Source: CBDTTM01 sp965363355
GTDB lineage: Bacteria; Bacillota; Negativicutes; Selenomonadales; Selenomonadaceae
Direction of reading: 5' to 3'
DNA: 5,573 nt
Assembly (NCBI GenBank): GCA_965363355.1
Contig: CBDTTM010000172.1
Span: 1-5,573, forward strand
This document shows positions 5,517-5,573 of the stretch, piece after piece. Position 1 is the stretch's first letter. Every line of letters begins with the position of its first letter. The notes beneath the pieces were generated by a model that was given only the letters and a program-made list of their open reading frames with translations, had not been told where the DNA came from and searched no databases. The translations under genes and the position numbers were made by a program.

Positions 5517-5573
5517 ATGTGTAAGATTACAAAAGTTGAAGTAATGACCAGACCTGAAAAATTGGAAGAACTC
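5517..5573 (+). CDS. P-II family nitrogen regulatory protein, N-terminal fragment
   Basis: Only the first 19 codons are present, cut off by the window end. The visible start, MCKITKVEVMTRPEKLEEL, matches the first beta strand and start of helix 1 of P-II (GlnB/GlnK-like) signalling proteins. These typically begin M-K-K-I-(x)4-RP-x-KLE-(E/D). P-II trimers sense ATP/ADP and 2-oxoglutarate and control ammonium transport (AmtB) or nitrogen-assimilation enzymes. The variant MTRPEKLEEL resembles P-II copies I recall from anaerobic Firmicutes, often next to ammonium transporter genes. GGAGG (5504-5508) lies eight bases before the ATG. The T-loop and ligand-binding residues lie outside the window, so the subgroup cannot be assigned. 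It sits 216 bases after pyrR beyond a hairpin and is probably a separate transcription unit. Confidence 0.7.
   Translation, partial: MCKITKVEVMTRPEKLEEL

Overview
The window looks like part of a low-GC Gram-positive-lineage (Firmicutes/Bacillota) chromosome. It is moderately AT-rich, most genes have strong AGGAGG-type ribosome binding sites, and it encodes both SepF and DivIVA. The gene order resembles the ylmE-sepF-ylmG-ylmH-divIVA-ileS / lspA-ylyB-pyrR neighbourhood downstream of the division cluster in Bacillus. Here proC stands where ylmG/yggT would be, and ileS is absent between divIVA and lspA. That would suit a Negativicutes or Clostridia member, but this is an inference from gene order and no RNA gene is present to confirm it.

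Layout. Bases 1-60 are the edge of an upstream gene or its trailer. From 61 to 5300, eight genes run on the + strand with gaps of 1 to 29 bases: yggS (PLP homeostasis), sepF (FtsZ membrane anchor), proC (pyrroline-5-carboxylate reductase), ylmH (S4-domain RNA-binding protein), divIVA (polar/septal coiled coil), lspA (lipoprotein signal peptidase), rluD-like (23S rRNA pseudouridine synthase) and pyrR (pyrimidine regulator/uracil phosphoribosyltransferase). The spacing implies one operon, and no internal promoter or terminator is evident. A 216-base gap (5301-5516) follows. It holds a 12-bp inverted repeat, a plausible promoter and a very long hairpin that probably ends the operon. The window closes with the first 19 codons of a probable P-II nitrogen-regulatory protein gene.

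How the genes fit together. SepF and DivIVA serve septum formation. LspA processes the lipoproteins of the growing envelope. YlmH and the RluD-like enzyme act on ribosomes or rRNA. YggS and ProC form the classical PLP-homeostasis/proline pair. PyrR links the cluster's end to pyrimidine supply, but no pyr biosynthetic gene follows it here. The region is essentially conserved housekeeping DNA. I found no mobile element, CRISPR array, defence system or clearly novel system. The most interesting points are the non-coding architecture between pyrR and the P-II gene, and an out-of-frame ATG overlapping the lspA start.
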